From DATBLE01 sp963837265 (GTDB lineage: Bacteria; Actinomycetota; Thermoleophilia; Gaiellales; Gaiellaceae): a stretch of 64,000 nucleotides of DNA. Below, piece after piece: positions 41,602 through 50,300 of this stretch. Where the stretch lies: the NCBI GenBank assembly GCA_963837265.1, contig CAWIMQ010000006.1:248001-312000 (forward strand), in the 5' to 3' direction. Below the pieces are notes generated by a model, which was not told where the DNA came from, searched no databases, and saw nothing but the letters and a program-made list of their open reading frames with translations. The position numbers and the translations under genes were made by a program. Positions within the stretch are counted from its first letter, which is position 1; every line of letters begins with the position of its first letter.

Positions 41602-42810
41602 TCATCCGTCCCGCGGTATGAGTAGAGCGCGGCGTTCCGGTATCCGCGACCACGGCGCGACCTCGACGACGGTTGCGACCGCCCCCGTGCCGGCGCTCTC
41701 GCGCACCTGGCGCAGGCCGTCCCGGAGGCGGGTCTGGAGCTCATCGCCCTCCGGGCGACAAAAGACATTGCCTTCGGGCCGGACGAGCATGAGCTGGCGG
41801 CCGACGGACTCGCCGAGCGCCACGAGCTCGAGGCCGACGGAGAGAACGGGCGCGGGGAGCTCTGCGAGCTTCGGCCCGAGCGCCGCCCGCAGGACCCCCC
41901 GCTCCGCGCTCGGCTCGCGCAGCGTCACGGTGCGACGCCACGAGCCGCCGCCGACGAGTCGCGCCGAGAGCGCGACCTTGCGGATCTCCCGGCCGCCGCG
42001 CTCGGGGCGGGCGAGGATCCGGTCGAGCAGTGCCGCCAGTGCGCGCCGGAGGGTGAGCTCGTTGCCCACGGCCTCCGGGAGCTCGAGCCGCTCGGCGATC
42101 TCCGCCGGTACACGGCGGGGCCGGACACGGGTCCCGTCTTCCCCTCTCGCCAGGCTCCAGGCGCGCCGGCCGTCCGGCCCCAATCGTTCGGCGACGGCGC
42201 TGCCCGGAAGCCCGGCAAGCTGTCCGATCTCCTTGATACCCAGCCCCTCGCACTCCTCCCGCAGCTTGTCTTCAACGGGTAACAGCGTCAGCGGCAGCGG
42301 GGCGAGGAACTCCTTCCTGCGGTCGTCTCCGACGACGAGGGCCTGTCCCGGACGGGCGATCGCAGCCGCGGCAAGAGCGGTGAAGCGGCGGTCGGCGGCC
42401 CCGGCACAGGCGTCCCAGGAGGAGCCGACGGCTCTGAGCGCACGCTCGAGCGCGGGCGCGACACCGTGGTAGAGGCGCTCGACCCCACGCGTGTCGAAGT
42501 AGAGGCAGCCGGGCTCGACCGGCTCGACGGCGAAGCCGGCGTCCTCGAGCCGCCGGACGATCTGCTCCCATTGCTCCTCGACCAGCACGGCGTCGCGCTC
42601 GGCGAGGACGAGCTGCGGGCAGACGGCGAGCGCCTCGCCGAGCCGCATCCCCGGGCGTACCCCGCGCGCCTCCGCGGCCGCGGTCACCGGCCCGAGCAGC
42701 GGGTCGGTGCCGGGCACGGGTGCGAGCGCGGCGGGCCGAAGCCCGAGCCGGGGCCGGTCGCGCAGCGCAACCCTGAGCTCGAACCCCGGGATGAGGATGC
42801 AGGCAATCAT
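41602..42810 (-). CDS. imuB: ImuB-type Y-family polymerase-like protein
   Basis: This 402-aa protein is related to DinB/UmuC polymerases but lacks the catalytic acids: the N-terminal motif reads ACILIPGFELRVAL and the usual SIDEA stretch reads GCLYFDTRGVERLYHG. It keeps the helix-hairpin-helix region GIKEIGQLAGLPGSAVAERLG and a little-finger domain. ImuB proteins act as hubs that link DnaE2 to the beta clamp in SOS mutagenesis. Two LexA-type boxes lie directly before the ATG. No imuA gene is nearby. Confidence 0.88.
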   Translation of the reverse strand: MIACILIPGFELRVALRDRPRLGLRPAALAPVPGTDPLLGPVTAAAEARGVRPGMRLGEALAVCPQLVLAERDAVLVEEQWEQIVRRLEDAGFAVEPVEPGCLYFDTRGVERLYHGVAPALERALRAVGSSWDACAGAADRRFTALAAAAIARPGQALVVGDDRRKEFLAPLPLTLLPVEDKLREECEGLGIKEIGQLAGLPGSAVAERLGPDGRRAWSLARGEDGTRVRPRRVPAEIAERLELPEAVGNELTLRRALAALLDRILARPERGGREIRKVALSARLVGGGSWRRTVTLREPSAERGVLRAALGPKLAELPAPVLSVGLELVALGESVGRQLMLVRPEGNVFCRPEGDELQTRLRDGLRQVRESAGTGAVATVVEVAPWSRIPERRALLIPRDG

Positions 42811-42811
42811 G

Positions 42812-42842
42812 GGAACACATGTTCTACACGAACACGTGTTCC
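42812..42842 (-). promoter_or_regulatory. Two LexA-type SOS boxes upstream of imuB
   Basis: GAACACATGTTC (42813-42824) and CGAACACGTGTTC (42829-42841) are near-perfect palindromes with centres 17 bases apart. They match the actinobacterial GAAC-N4-GTTC LexA operator. The first ends two bases before the imuB ATG, so LexA binding would block initiation. They could also affect the divergent VOC gene 86 bases away. Confidence 0.85.
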
Positions 42843-42926
42843 CCTGTCAACCCCCGCGATGATTCCGCGCCGGTCGGACGATCTATATCCGGAGAGAGGC
42901 GACCCCCGACGACAGAAAGGATCGAG

Positions 42927-43400
42927 ATGCCCAAGATCACTCCCTGGCTGTGGTTCGACACCGAGGCGGAGGAGGCGGCGCGGTTCTACACCTCGCTCTT
43001 CCCCAACTCGAGGATCGTCGACGTCACCCACTACGGCTCGGCCGGCCCCCGGCCCGAGGGGACGGTGATGACCGTGACCTTCGAGCTCGACGGGCAGACG
43101 CTCGTCGGGTTGAACGGCGGGCCGGAGTACACGTTCACCGAGGCGATCTCGCTCCAGGTGGACTGCGAGGACCAGGAGGAGGTCGACAGACTCTGGAGCG
43201 AGCTCACCGCCGACGGGGGCGAGGAGGGCCCGTGCGGCTGGCTGAAGGACCGCTACGGGCTGTCCTGGCAGATCGTCCCCACCAGGCTCGGCGAGCTCCT
43301 CGGCGATCCGGACCGGGAGCGCTCGCAGCGGGCGATGCAGGCGATGCTGAAGATGAAGAAGATCGAGATCGACGAGCTCGAACGGGCGGCGGACGCGTAG
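42927..43400 (+). CDS. VOC-family (PhnB-like) protein
   Basis: This 157-aa protein begins MPKITPWLWFDTEAEEAARF, the PhnB/3-demethylubiquinone-like VOC domain, with EYTFTEAISLQVDCEDQEEV and CGWLKDRYGLSWQIVP later. Metal-binding and function are not clear; many homologues are uncharacterised. AGAAAGG sits six bases before the ATG. An 8-bp hairpin follows at 43471. Confidence 0.85.
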   Translation: MPKITPWLWFDTEAEEAARFYTSLFPNSRIVDVTHYGSAGPRPEGTVMTVTFELDGQTLVGLNGGPEYTFTEAISLQVDCEDQEEVDRLWSELTADGGEEGPCGWLKDRYGLSWQIVPTRLGELLGDPDRERSQRAMQAMLKMKKIEIDELERAADA

Positions 43401-43470
43401 CCCGCCGACGGAGCGGCGGACGGCGCCTGCCGCCGGTGCGCGGGCCGAGGAGCCGCCGCGCCGAAGCTCG

Positions 43471-43497
43471 AGTGCCGTTGCAGGAGAGGACGGCACT
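43471..43497 (+). terminator. Hairpin after the VOC gene
   Basis: AGTGCCGT (43471-43478) pairs with ACGGCACT (43490-43497) across an 11-base loop, then TGTTGG. No strong T tract; a likely transcript end or barrier before the cyclase gene. Confidence 0.4.
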
Positions 43498-43531
43498 TGT
43501 TGGTCCGTCGGGCGTCGAGGAAGATGCCGCC

Positions 43532-44839
43532 GTGGCGCCCGATGTCCGTTACGCACGCGCCGGGGGCGTGGCGATCGCCTACCAGGTGGTCGGCGACGGC
43601 GAGATCGACCTCGTCTACGTCGCCGACTACGTGTCGAACCTCGTGTACGGATGGGAGTACCCCTACTGGCGGGAGTTCTACGAGCGCCTCGCGCGCTCGT
43701 TTCGCCTGATCCTCTTCGACAAGAGAGGCACGGGCCTCTCCGACCACGGGCCCCAGTTCGCCGCCCTGGAGACGCGGATGGAGGACATGCGGGCGGTCCT
43801 GGACGCGGCCGGCGCATCGAACGTCGTCGTCCTCGGAGGGCACGAGGGCACCGGGATCGCCGCGCTCTACGCCGCCACCTACCCGGAGCGGACGCGGGGC
43901 CTGGCGCTGTTCAACCCGTGGGCACGAGGACCGGGCATCCTGGACGAGGAGATCCAGGCCGAGCTGAGCGCGCTGCGCGAGGGCTGGGGGACGCAGGAGT
44001 ACTCAGACGATCTGCTCCGGATCGGCTGTCCGACGCTCGCCCGCGAGGAGGAGGGCAGGCGCTGGTTCGCCAACTGGCTGCGGCTCGGCGCGAGCCCGGC
44101 GGTCGCGTACGCGCTCAACCGCGCGTTCTACGAGACAGACCTCCGCGACGTGCTCGCGGCCGTGCGGGTGCCGACCCTCGTCCTCTACCGCTCGGTCGCC
44201 GAGGAGGACGCCCTGGACGTGGCGAAGCGCATTCCGTCCGCACGGGCCGTTCGGGTGCCGGGCGAGGACTACTTCGGGATCTTCCTCACCCCCGAGATCG
44301 TCGACGAGCTCGAACGGTTCGTCGCCGGCGAGGAGGCACCGTTCGTGCCCGAGAGCGTGCTGACCACCGTCATGTTCACCGACCTCGTCGGCTCGACCGA
44401 GCAGGCCGCGCGGCTCGGAGACAAAGCCTGGCGGGACCTGCTCGTCGAGCACCACGCGCTCGTGCGCCGGGAGCTCGCCCGCTTTCGCGGGGTGGAGCGC
44501 GACACGGCGGGCGACGGCTTCTTCGCCACCTTCGACGGCCCCGCGCGCGCGATCCGCGCCGGCAGCGCGATCGTGGACGGCGTCGCCGCCCTGGGCCTCC
44601 GGGCCCGGATCGGCATCCACGTCGGCGAGTGCGAGCTGCACGAGAGCAAGGTGTCGGGAATCGCAGTCGCGACCGGCGCCCGCGTCGCCGCGGCGGCCGG
44701 CCCGGGCGAGGTGGTCGTCTCGAGCACCGTCAGGGACCTCGTCGCGGGCTCCGGCCTGGCGTTCGAGGACCGGGGCCGGCACGAGCTCAGGGGCGTGCCC
44801 GGGGAGTGGCAGCTCTACCTCGCCGGCCGCGACGCGTAG
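43532..44839 (+). CDS. Alpha/beta hydrolase fused to class III adenylate cyclase domain
   Basis: This 435-aa protein has an N-terminal alpha/beta-hydrolase-like domain (about 1-265; RLILFDKRGTGLSDHGPQ, VVVLGGHEGTGIAALYAATYPE) and a C-terminal cyclase catalytic domain (about 275-430; VMFTDLVGSTEQAARLGD with the metal Asp, DTAGDGFFATFDGPARAI, RIGIHVGECE). The nucleophile position in the hydrolase reads GGHEG, not the usual GxSxG, so that domain may bind a ligand instead of hydrolysing. The GTG at 43532 follows GAGGAAG; a TTG at 43499 would add eleven residues. Fusions like this are common in actinobacteria and suggest ligand-controlled cAMP synthesis. Confidence 0.85.
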   Translation: MAPDVRYARAGGVAIAYQVVGDGEIDLVYVADYVSNLVYGWEYPYWREFYERLARSFRLILFDKRGTGLSDHGPQFAALETRMEDMRAVLDAAGASNVVVLGGHEGTGIAALYAATYPERTRGLALFNPWARGPGILDEEIQAELSALREGWGTQEYSDDLLRIGCPTLAREEEGRRWFANWLRLGASPAVAYALNRAFYETDLRDVLAAVRVPTLVLYRSVAEEDALDVAKRIPSARAVRVPGEDYFGIFLTPEIVDELERFVAGEEAPFVPESVLTTVMFTDLVGSTEQAARLGDKAWRDLLVEHHALVRRELARFRGVERDTAGDGFFATFDGPARAIRAGSAIVDGVAALGLRARIGIHVGECELHESKVSGIAVATGARVAAAAGPGEVVVSSTVRDLVAGSGLAFEDRGRHELRGVPGEWQLYLAGRDA

Positions 44840-45392
44840 AGCCGGCTGAGAGCGCCTTCCAGAAGACGGTCGCGTCGCACGGGCGCCCGTCCGGGTAGAG
44901 CGCGTAGCCGGGGATGACGCCGACCTTCGTCCAGCCCGTGCGCTCGTACAGGCGCTCGGCCGGGTCGCCGGTGACTGTGTCCAGCACGAGCAGCGTCTTG
45001 CCCTCCACGAGCGCCTCCTGCTCGGCGCGCTCCATGAGCAGCCGGGCGACCCCGCGCCCGCGAGAAGGGCGCCTGACGAGGAGCTGGACGACCTCCGCGC
45101 GGTGCGGTGAGTTCGGCTGCATGGCCAGGTGCACCTGGACGGTGCCGACCAGCTCGTCGGCCGCGAACGCCGCCAGGAGCACCCGTCTGCCCTGCTCGAT
45201 TTCGAGGGCGACCGCCTCGAACGCGTCGCGCGCCTGGCCGTGCGAGAACGGTGCCAGGTGCCTGACGGACGCTCCTCCCTCGACGCAGTCGAAGAGGACG
45301 GTCGCGAGCTCGTCGAGGTGGGCACGGGCCTCGGCCGCGCCGAGGCGCCGGACCTCGATTCGCTCCGCCGACATCGGCGTGAAGTCTCGCAT
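44787..45392 (-). CDS. GNAT-family N-acetyltransferase
   Basis: The 201-aa protein shows the acetyl-CoA loop VRRPSRGRGVARLLMERAEQEA and the later AERLYERTGWTKVGVIPGYAL of GNAT enzymes. The substrate is unknown. It ends 53 bases inside the convergent cyclase gene, with a basic C-terminal tail encoded in the overlap. ATG 45392 and ATG 45374 are both possible starts. The 179 bases upstream hold a 9-bp inverted repeat (45420-45428 with 45456-45464) and the promoter region. Confidence 0.85.
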   Translation of the reverse strand: MRDFTPMSAERIEVRRLGAAEARAHLDELATVLFDCVEGGASVRHLAPFSHGQARDAFEAVALEIEQGRRVLLAAFAADELVGTVQVHLAMQPNSPHRAEVVQLLVRRPSRGRGVARLLMERAEQEALVEGKTLLVLDTVTGDPAERLYERTGWTKVGVIPGYALYPDGRPCDATVFWKALSAGSTRRGRRGRAATPRARP

Positions 45393-45571
45393 TCGGCGTC
45401 GCGCGGGTCGGCGGCGCTGGGGCTCGAGGGTGGAACCCCGTTCCGCCGGAGCGCTCTCGAGCCCGCGACGGGCGGTTCGACACGGGGTTCGCCGAGCGGT
45501 GGAAGACCGTACGCTTCTCCCGCGCGGCGCCGCCACCGTACCGCCGTCCAGGCCGAGAGGAGGATCGTCGA

Positions 45572-45820
45572 ATGCCCGCCAACGAAGGTCGACCCGTGCC
45601 CGGTTTTGTCGTGCTGCGCCAGGTGGGCGAGGATCGGTGGTTGCTGCTCGGCGAGGTCGAGCGGAAGCGCGGCCTTACCGCGCGGGCCGCGCGCTCGCGC
45701 GCGATCCTCGATGCCACCCGGGGCAGGGCGAAGGCCGGCGAGGTCTACGCGGCCGTGCTGCGGAGCGAGTGGCGCGTGGCGCTGGACTGGACACCCCCGG
45801 CCGCCGGCGACGATCGCTAG
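45572..45820 (+). CDS. Small hypothetical protein upstream of greA
   Basis: This 82-aa protein (PVPGFVVLRQVGEDRWLLLG, LTARAARSRAILDATRGRAK) is basic with a likely beta-hairpin followed by a helix. It is not recognised. AGGAT precedes the ATG. Its TAG stop forms the first three bases of the TAGGCT box proposed for greA. Confidence 0.6.
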   Translation: MPANEGRPVPGFVVLRQVGEDRWLLLGEVERKRGLTARAARSRAILDATRGRAKAGEVYAAVLRSEWRVALDWTPPAAGDDR

Positions 45821-45823
45821 GCT
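45818..45823 (+). promoter_or_regulatory. -10-like box for leaderless greA
   Basis: TAGGCT ends six bases before the ATG at 45830, with no ribosome binding site, so greA can be read from a leaderless mRNA. It overlaps the stop codon of the gene before it. Confidence 0.45.
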
Positions 45824-45829
45824 CCCGTG

Positions 45830-46279
45830 ATGGAAGAGCACCTGACCCAGGAACAGCACGACCGGCTCGCGGCGGAGCTCGCCGAGCTGGAGGGACCGCG
45901 CCGCAAGGAAGTCGTCGAGGCGATCGCGACCGCTCGCGGCCACGGTGACCTGTCGGAGAACTTCGAATACCACGCGGCGAAGAACGAGCAGGGGCTCCTC
46001 GAGCGCAAGATTGCGATCCTGCGCGCCCGGCTCGAGGGCGCGCAGATCGTCGAGGGCGGCGATCCGGCGGTGATCTCCGTCGGATCGCGGGTGACCGTCT
46101 CGGACGAGGGCGGCGAAGAGCTGCAGGTCGAGATCTCCAGCCTCGGAGGAAACGGCACCACCTCCCCCGCGTCCCCGCTCGGCACCGCTCTGCTGGGCCG
46201 CCGGGTCGGCGAGACGGTCAGGGTGGAAGCCCCGCGCGGCACCTGGCGGGCGACGATCGTCGCGATCGCAACGGCGTAG
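45830..46279 (+). CDS. greA: GreA/GreB-family transcription elongation factor
   Basis: GreA rescues backtracked RNA polymerase by entering its secondary channel. The 149-aa protein has the coiled-coil signature ATARGHGDLSENFEYHAAKNEQ with the Asp/Glu tip, and the C-terminal FKBP-like domain with SPLGTALLGRRVGETV. It is normal in length. It is followed ten bases later by the aldo/keto reductase gene. Confidence 0.93.
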   Translation: MEEHLTQEQHDRLAAELAELEGPRRKEVVEAIATARGHGDLSENFEYHAAKNEQGLLERKIAILRARLEGAQIVEGGDPAVISVGSRVTVSDEGGEELQVEISSLGGNGTTSPASPLGTALLGRRVGETVRVEAPRGTWRATIVAIATA

Positions 46280-46288
46280 AAGGACCGG

Positions 46289-47257
46289 GTGCGCTACCGG
46301 ACGCTCGGAAGAACCGGCATCGAGGTCTCGGAGCTCGGCTTCGGGGCCTGGGGGATCGGGAAGACGATGTGGATCGGCGCGGACGACGCGGAGTCCCTCC
46401 GGGCTCTGCGCCGCGCGATCGAGCTCGGCCTCAACCTGCTCGACACCGCTCTCGTCTACGGCCGCGGACACAGCGAGAGGCTCGTCGGCGAGGTGGTGCG
46501 CGCCGCCGCCGAGACCGTCCACGTGGCGACGAAGGTACCGCCGAAGGACGGGCACTGGCCCGCCCGTCCCGGCACACCGGCCGGCGACGCGTTCCCCGCC
46601 GACCACGTGATCGCCTCGACGGAGCAGAGCCTCCGCAACCTCGGCCTGGAGACGGTCGACGTGCAGCAGCTCCACGTCTGGTCGGATGAGTGGGTCGGGC
46701 AGGGCGACTGGCCCGAGGCGGTCGAGCGGCTGAAGCGAGAGGGCAAGATCCGCTTCTTCGGCGTCTCGATCAACGACCACCAGCCGGAGAACGCGATCCG
46801 GCTCGTCGAGACCGGCGTCGTCGACACCGTCCAGGTGATCTACAACGTGTTCGACCAGAGCCCGGAGGACGAGCTCTTCCCGGCGGCGCAGAGGGCGAAC
46901 GTCGGCGTGATCGTCCGCGTGCCGTTCGACGAGGGCGCGCTGACCGGCAAGATCCGGCCCGACACGGTCTTTCCGCCGGGCGACTTCCGCAACGAGTACT
47001 TCGCCGGCGACCGCCGGCAGGAGGTCTGGGACCGCGCCCGGGCGATCGCGGCCGACGCCGGGGTGAGCCCCGACGAGCTCGCCCCGGTCGCCCTGCGCTT
47101 CTGCCTCTCCCACCCGGCGGTCTCGACCGTCATCCCGGGCATGCGCTCGGTGCGGAACGTGGAAGCGAACGCCGCCGCCGTCGAGGAAGGTCCGCTCGAC
47201 TCCGGGACGGTCGCGTGCCTGCGCCCCCACCGCTGGGTGCGCAGCTTCTACGCCTAG
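46289..47257 (+). CDS. Aldo/keto reductase
   Basis: This 322-aa TIM-barrel oxidoreductase shows RTLGRTGIEVSELGFGAWGIG, the catalytic Asp/Tyr in LLDTALVYGRGHSE, Lys in VATKVPP, and His in QQLHVW, with GKIRFFGVSINDHQPE and VSTVIPGMRSVRNVEANAAA closing the NADPH site. The substrate is unknown. The GTG at 46289 is close to the greA stop, so the two may form an operon. Confidence 0.9.
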   Translation: MRYRTLGRTGIEVSELGFGAWGIGKTMWIGADDAESLRALRRAIELGLNLLDTALVYGRGHSERLVGEVVRAAAETVHVATKVPPKDGHWPARPGTPAGDAFPADHVIASTEQSLRNLGLETVDVQQLHVWSDEWVGQGDWPEAVERLKREGKIRFFGVSINDHQPENAIRLVETGVVDTVQVIYNVFDQSPEDELFPAAQRANVGVIVRVPFDEGALTGKIRPDTVFPPGDFRNEYFAGDRRQEVWDRARAIAADAGVSPDELAPVALRFCLSHPAVSTVIPGMRSVRNVEANAAAVEEGPLDSGTVACLRPHRWVRSFYA

Positions 47258-47264
47258 GCTCGTT

Positions 47265-47293
47265 CTCGGCCGGGCTCTCCTGCCCGGGCCGAG
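47265..47293. terminator. Convergent hairpin between aldo/keto reductase and ggt genes
   Basis: CTCGGCC-GGGC (47265-47275) pairs with GCCC-G-GGCCGAG (47282-47293), one bulged base, 6-base loop. Genes on both strands end here, so it probably acts in both directions. Confidence 0.5.
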
Positions 47294-47320
47294 CCGGCGA
47301 CGGCACCCGCCGCCGGCGGG

Positions 47321-48742
47321 CTACAGCCCCGCTGCGTAGCCGTCCTTGCGGGGATCGCTTCCGCCCAGGAGCGCCTCGCCGGAGACGAGGATCGCCTGCC
47401 CGCCGCCGAAGCCGGCAGGATCCGGGTCGCAGACCGTCCGGTAGCCGAGACGCCGGAGATCGGGCTCGCGCTCCCACAGGCCCTGCTCGAGCCGCACGAC
47501 CTCCCCGTCCACCCGGAAGCGGGGCCGGTCGAGCGCGGCCTGCGGGTCGAGGCCGTCGTCCACCAGCGCCGAGACGAGCTGCATGTGCGCCTGCGCCTGG
47601 ATGAAGCCGCCCATCACCCCGAACGGCCCGAGCAGCTGGCCGTCCCGGGCCAGCATCCCCGGGATGATCGTGTGGTAGGGCCGCCGGCCGGGCTCGACCG
47701 CGCGTCCGACCGCGAAGCACGCCCCGCGGTTCTGGAGCACCACCCCGGTCCCCGGCGCGACGAGCCCCGAGCCGAAGCCCTCGAACAGGCTCTGGACGAA
47801 GGACACGGCCATCCGGTCCCGGTCGACCGCGCAGAGGTAGACGGTGCCGCCGCGCGGCTCCGTCACCGCCGCCCTCCCGCGGCGTGCGGCCAGGTACTCG
47901 GGCGAGATCAGCTCAGAGACGTCGGCGCCGTCCCTCACGAGGGCGAGCGCGTCCTCGAGCGCGAGCTGCGCGCAGCGGATCTGGCTCGTCAGCGACGGCG
48001 ACGAGCGCTCGAGCAGCCCCAGCGCCTCGAGCGCGCAGACCCCCTGCGTCGGCGGCGGCAGCTCGCTGACTTCCGTTCCCCTGTACGAGAGCCGGAGCGG
48101 CTCGACCCAGCGCGGCTCGAACGCCGCCAGGTCGGCCACCTCCAGCCAGGAGACGGCGCAGATCGCCTCCGCCACCTCGCCCGCGTAGAAGGCGGCCGGG
48201 CCGTCCTCGGCGATCCGGCGGAGCGTGACGCCGAGCTCCGGCAGGAAGACGAGGTCGCCGACCGACGGCGGGAGCCCGAGCGGCCCGCCGAGCCGCGCCC
48301 ACGCCGCCGCGGTCCGCGGCGCGACCGCGAAGCCTCCCTCGGCGGCGTCGATCGCGTCCTCGAGGGAGGCGTCGAGCCCGAGGCTCCCGTGGCGCTCCGA
48401 GAGCGCGGCCCAGCCGGCGACCGCGCCCGGCACGGTCACCGACCGGGGGCCCGTCTCCTCGACCGGCGCCGCCGGGTCGGCAGCGGCGGGAGCCGGCCCG
48501 GCCGCATCGAGCCCCTCCAGGCAGCCGTCGCGCCAGACCTGCGCGAAGCAGTCCCCGCCGATCCCGGTCGACATCGGCTCGGTCACGCAGAGGACGGCCG
48601 CGGCGGCGAGTGCCGCGTCCGCGGCGTTGCCGCCGCGCTCCAGCGCGCGCACGCCGGCCCGCGTCGCCAGCGGCTGGCTGGTCGCGACCATCCCCTCGGC
48701 GCAGACCGCGGGCGGCCGGCCGTAGGCGAACCGGTAGCTCAC
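47321..48742 (-). CDS. ggt: Gamma-glutamyltransferase (YwrD-like Ntn hydrolase)
   Basis: The 473-aa precursor shows MVATSQPLATRAGVRALERG, GGNAADAALAAAAVLCVTEP and STGIGGDCFAQVW in the large subunit. The autocleavage/nucleophile Thr sits in PRGGTVYLCAVD, followed by LFEGFGSGLVAPGTGVVLQN. No signal peptide is visible, so it is likely cytosolic, as in the YwrD branch. The GTG overlaps the comB stop (GTGA). Confidence 0.9.
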   Translation of the reverse strand: MSYRFAYGRPPAVCAEGMVATSQPLATRAGVRALERGGNAADAALAAAAVLCVTEPMSTGIGGDCFAQVWRDGCLEGLDAAGPAPAAADPAAPVEETGPRSVTVPGAVAGWAALSERHGSLGLDASLEDAIDAAEGGFAVAPRTAAAWARLGGPLGLPPSVGDLVFLPELGVTLRRIAEDGPAAFYAGEVAEAICAVSWLEVADLAAFEPRWVEPLRLSYRGTEVSELPPPTQGVCALEALGLLERSSPSLTSQIRCAQLALEDALALVRDGADVSELISPEYLAARRGRAAVTEPRGGTVYLCAVDRDRMAVSFVQSLFEGFGSGLVAPGTGVVLQNRGACFAVGRAVEPGRRPYHTIIPGMLARDGQLLGPFGVMGGFIQAQAHMQLVSALVDDGLDPQAALDRPRFRVDGEVVRLEQGLWEREPDLRRLGYRTVCDPDPAGFGGGQAILVSGEALLGGSDPRKDGYAAGL

Positions 48743-49431
48743 GCGCGGATCTCGGCCGCGGGGCCGACGGTGCCCGACAGCCGCGGCACGACCTGGAGGA
48801 CGCTCTCCCGCGAGCAGAACAGGATGTCCTCGCCGAGACCGGGCGGCCCGTAGGTGCGGGCGAGCAGCGCCTCGTGCGCATCCGGGAACGACCGCGCGAC
48901 GAGCTCGGCCGCGATCGCAGCATCCGTCCGCTCGCCGTCGAGCAGCGCGACGATCCGCCCGGCACAGTAGGCGTCGTCGAGCGCGAACCCGCCCTTGTAG
49001 CCCGCGCAGATGACGACGACGTCCACCCCGCGCCGGCGCGCCTCGTCGGCGACGGCGCCGAGGTTGAGCAGCGAGCCGAGGACGACCTGGTCGCAGCGCG
49101 ACGCGGCGGCGAGGATCGCGCTCGTGCCGTTGGTCGTCGAGAGGACGAGCGTGTCGGCGTCGGCGCGCGGCTCGACGAACTCGCGCGGCGACGAGCCCGC
49201 GTCGAAGCCCTCGATGCGGATCGCGTCCCGCTCGCCGCCGACGAGCGAGCGGGGGATCTCCTTCCGGAGCCGCCGCGCGTCCTCGATCTCCGCGCAGCAC
49301 AGAACACGCCCGTACCCGGCTCCGAGCGCCTGGGCGATCGTCGAGGTGGCGCGCAGGACGTCGACGACGATCCCGAGCGGTGCACTCGACTCGTCGGCGG
49401 GCGTGAAGGCGACGTGGATGCGCATGGGCAC
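48739..49431 (-). CDS. comB: ComB-family 2-phosphosulfolactate phosphatase-like protein
   Basis: The 230-aa protein has VVDVLRATSTIAQALGAG, the TTNGTSAILAAASRCDQVVLGS motif and the ICAGYKGGFALDDAYCAGRI stretch of the ComB family. ComB acts in coenzyme M synthesis in archaea; in bacteria without that pathway its role is unknown, so the name is a family label. GTG 49431 and ATG 49425 are both possible starts. A TAGCGT box (49443-49438) overlaps the opposing TACGCT box of the rhomboid gene. Confidence 0.85.
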   Translation of the reverse strand: MPMRIHVAFTPADESSAPLGIVVDVLRATSTIAQALGAGYGRVLCCAEIEDARRLRKEIPRSLVGGERDAIRIEGFDAGSSPREFVEPRADADTLVLSTTNGTSAILAAASRCDQVVLGSLLNLGAVADEARRRGVDVVVICAGYKGGFALDDAYCAGRIVALLDGERTDAAIAAELVARSFPDAHEALLARTYGPPGLGEDILFCSRESVLQVVPRLSGTVGPAAEIRA

Positions 49432-49435
49432 GGGA

Positions 49436-49443
49436 TACGCTAA
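49436..49443. promoter_or_regulatory. Overlapping bidirectional -10-like boxes between comB and rhomboid genes
   Basis: TACGCT on the plus strand (49436-49441) lies nine bases before the rhomboid GTG; TAGCGT on the minus strand (49443-49438) lies six bases before comB's GTG 49431. The two overlap by four bases, so the divergent genes would compete for one site. Confidence 0.4.
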
Positions 49444-49450
49444 CCGTGAC

Positions 49451-50299
49451 GTGCCGACCTGCTACCGCCACCCCGACCGGGAGACCGGCCTCTCCTGCTC
49501 GGAGTGCGGCCGGCCCATCTGCACCGACTGCGTCACCTTCGCACCGGTCGGGCTCCGCTGTCCCGACCACGCCGGCACCGGCGCACGTGCGACGCCGAAG
49601 GCGGTGAGGCGCGTGCAGCGCCCGCTCGCTCGCCGGGGGGTGGTGGTCCCCACCGACGCGATCGCGACGCGCATCCTCGTCGCCGTCAACATCCTGATCT
49701 ACCTGATCACCGTCGCGCAGGGCGCCGGCTTGAACAATCCGGGCGGCTCGCTCTACGACAAGTGGATCCTCTACGGACCGTTCGTCCACGACGGCGACTG
49801 GTGGCGGCTCGTGACCGCGATGTTCCTCCACGGCTTCCTGCTCCATCTCGCGTTCAACATGTGGGCGCTCTGGGTGATCGGCTCCGCCGTCGAAGGAGCA
49901 CTCGGGACGACGCGCTTCCTCCTTCTCTACTTCGCCTCCGGCCTGGCCGGCTCGGCCGGGGCGCTCCTGCTCGATCCGAGGACGCCCGTCGTCGGCGCCT
50001 CGGGCGCGATCTTCGGCCTCTTCGGCGCCGGCGCGATTCTCGAGTGGCGCGCGACGGGGCGCATCGCCGGGCAGTTCCTCGTCCTGATCGTGATCAACCT
50101 CGCGATCACGTTCACGTGGAGCGGGATCTCCGCCGGCGGTCACGTGGGCGGGCTGATCGGCGGTCTCGTCGGCACCGCCGTGATCGTCGCCCGCGGGCGC
50201 TTCCGCTCGACCAGGGACCTCCCCACCGTTCTCGGGCTGGTCGCGGTCGGCGTGATCTCGGTCCTGATCGCGTACTTGAAGGTCCGCGGCCTGGCCTGA
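49451..50299 (+). CDS. Rhomboid-family intramembrane serine protease with N-terminal B-box zinc finger
   Basis: The 282-aa protein starts with a cytosolic zinc finger (CYRHPDRETGLSCSECGRPI, then CTDCVTFAPVGLRCPDH), a common actinobacterial fusion, and continues with six transmembrane helices. The catalytic Ser is in VVGASGAIFGLFG and the His in GGHVGGLIGG; WRLVTAMFLHGFLLHLAFNM is the family's helix 2. The substrate is unknown. The finger may recruit partners in the cytosol. Confidence 0.92.
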   Translation: MPTCYRHPDRETGLSCSECGRPICTDCVTFAPVGLRCPDHAGTGARATPKAVRRVQRPLARRGVVVPTDAIATRILVAVNILIYLITVAQGAGLNNPGGSLYDKWILYGPFVHDGDWWRLVTAMFLHGFLLHLAFNMWALWVIGSAVEGALGTTRFLLLYFASGLAGSAGALLLDPRTPVVGASGAIFGLFGAGAILEWRATGRIAGQFLVLIVINLAITFTWSGISAGGHVGGLIGGLVGTAVIVARGRFRSTRDLPTVLGLVAVGVISVLIAYLKVRGLA

Positions 50300-50300
50300 C

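Noticed and set aside
41161..41768. Long open frames on both strands through the repeat array, giving repeated Pro/Arg-rich peptides
   Set aside because: They follow the repeat units, have no start signals, and frames are open on both strands as expected from GC-rich sequence.
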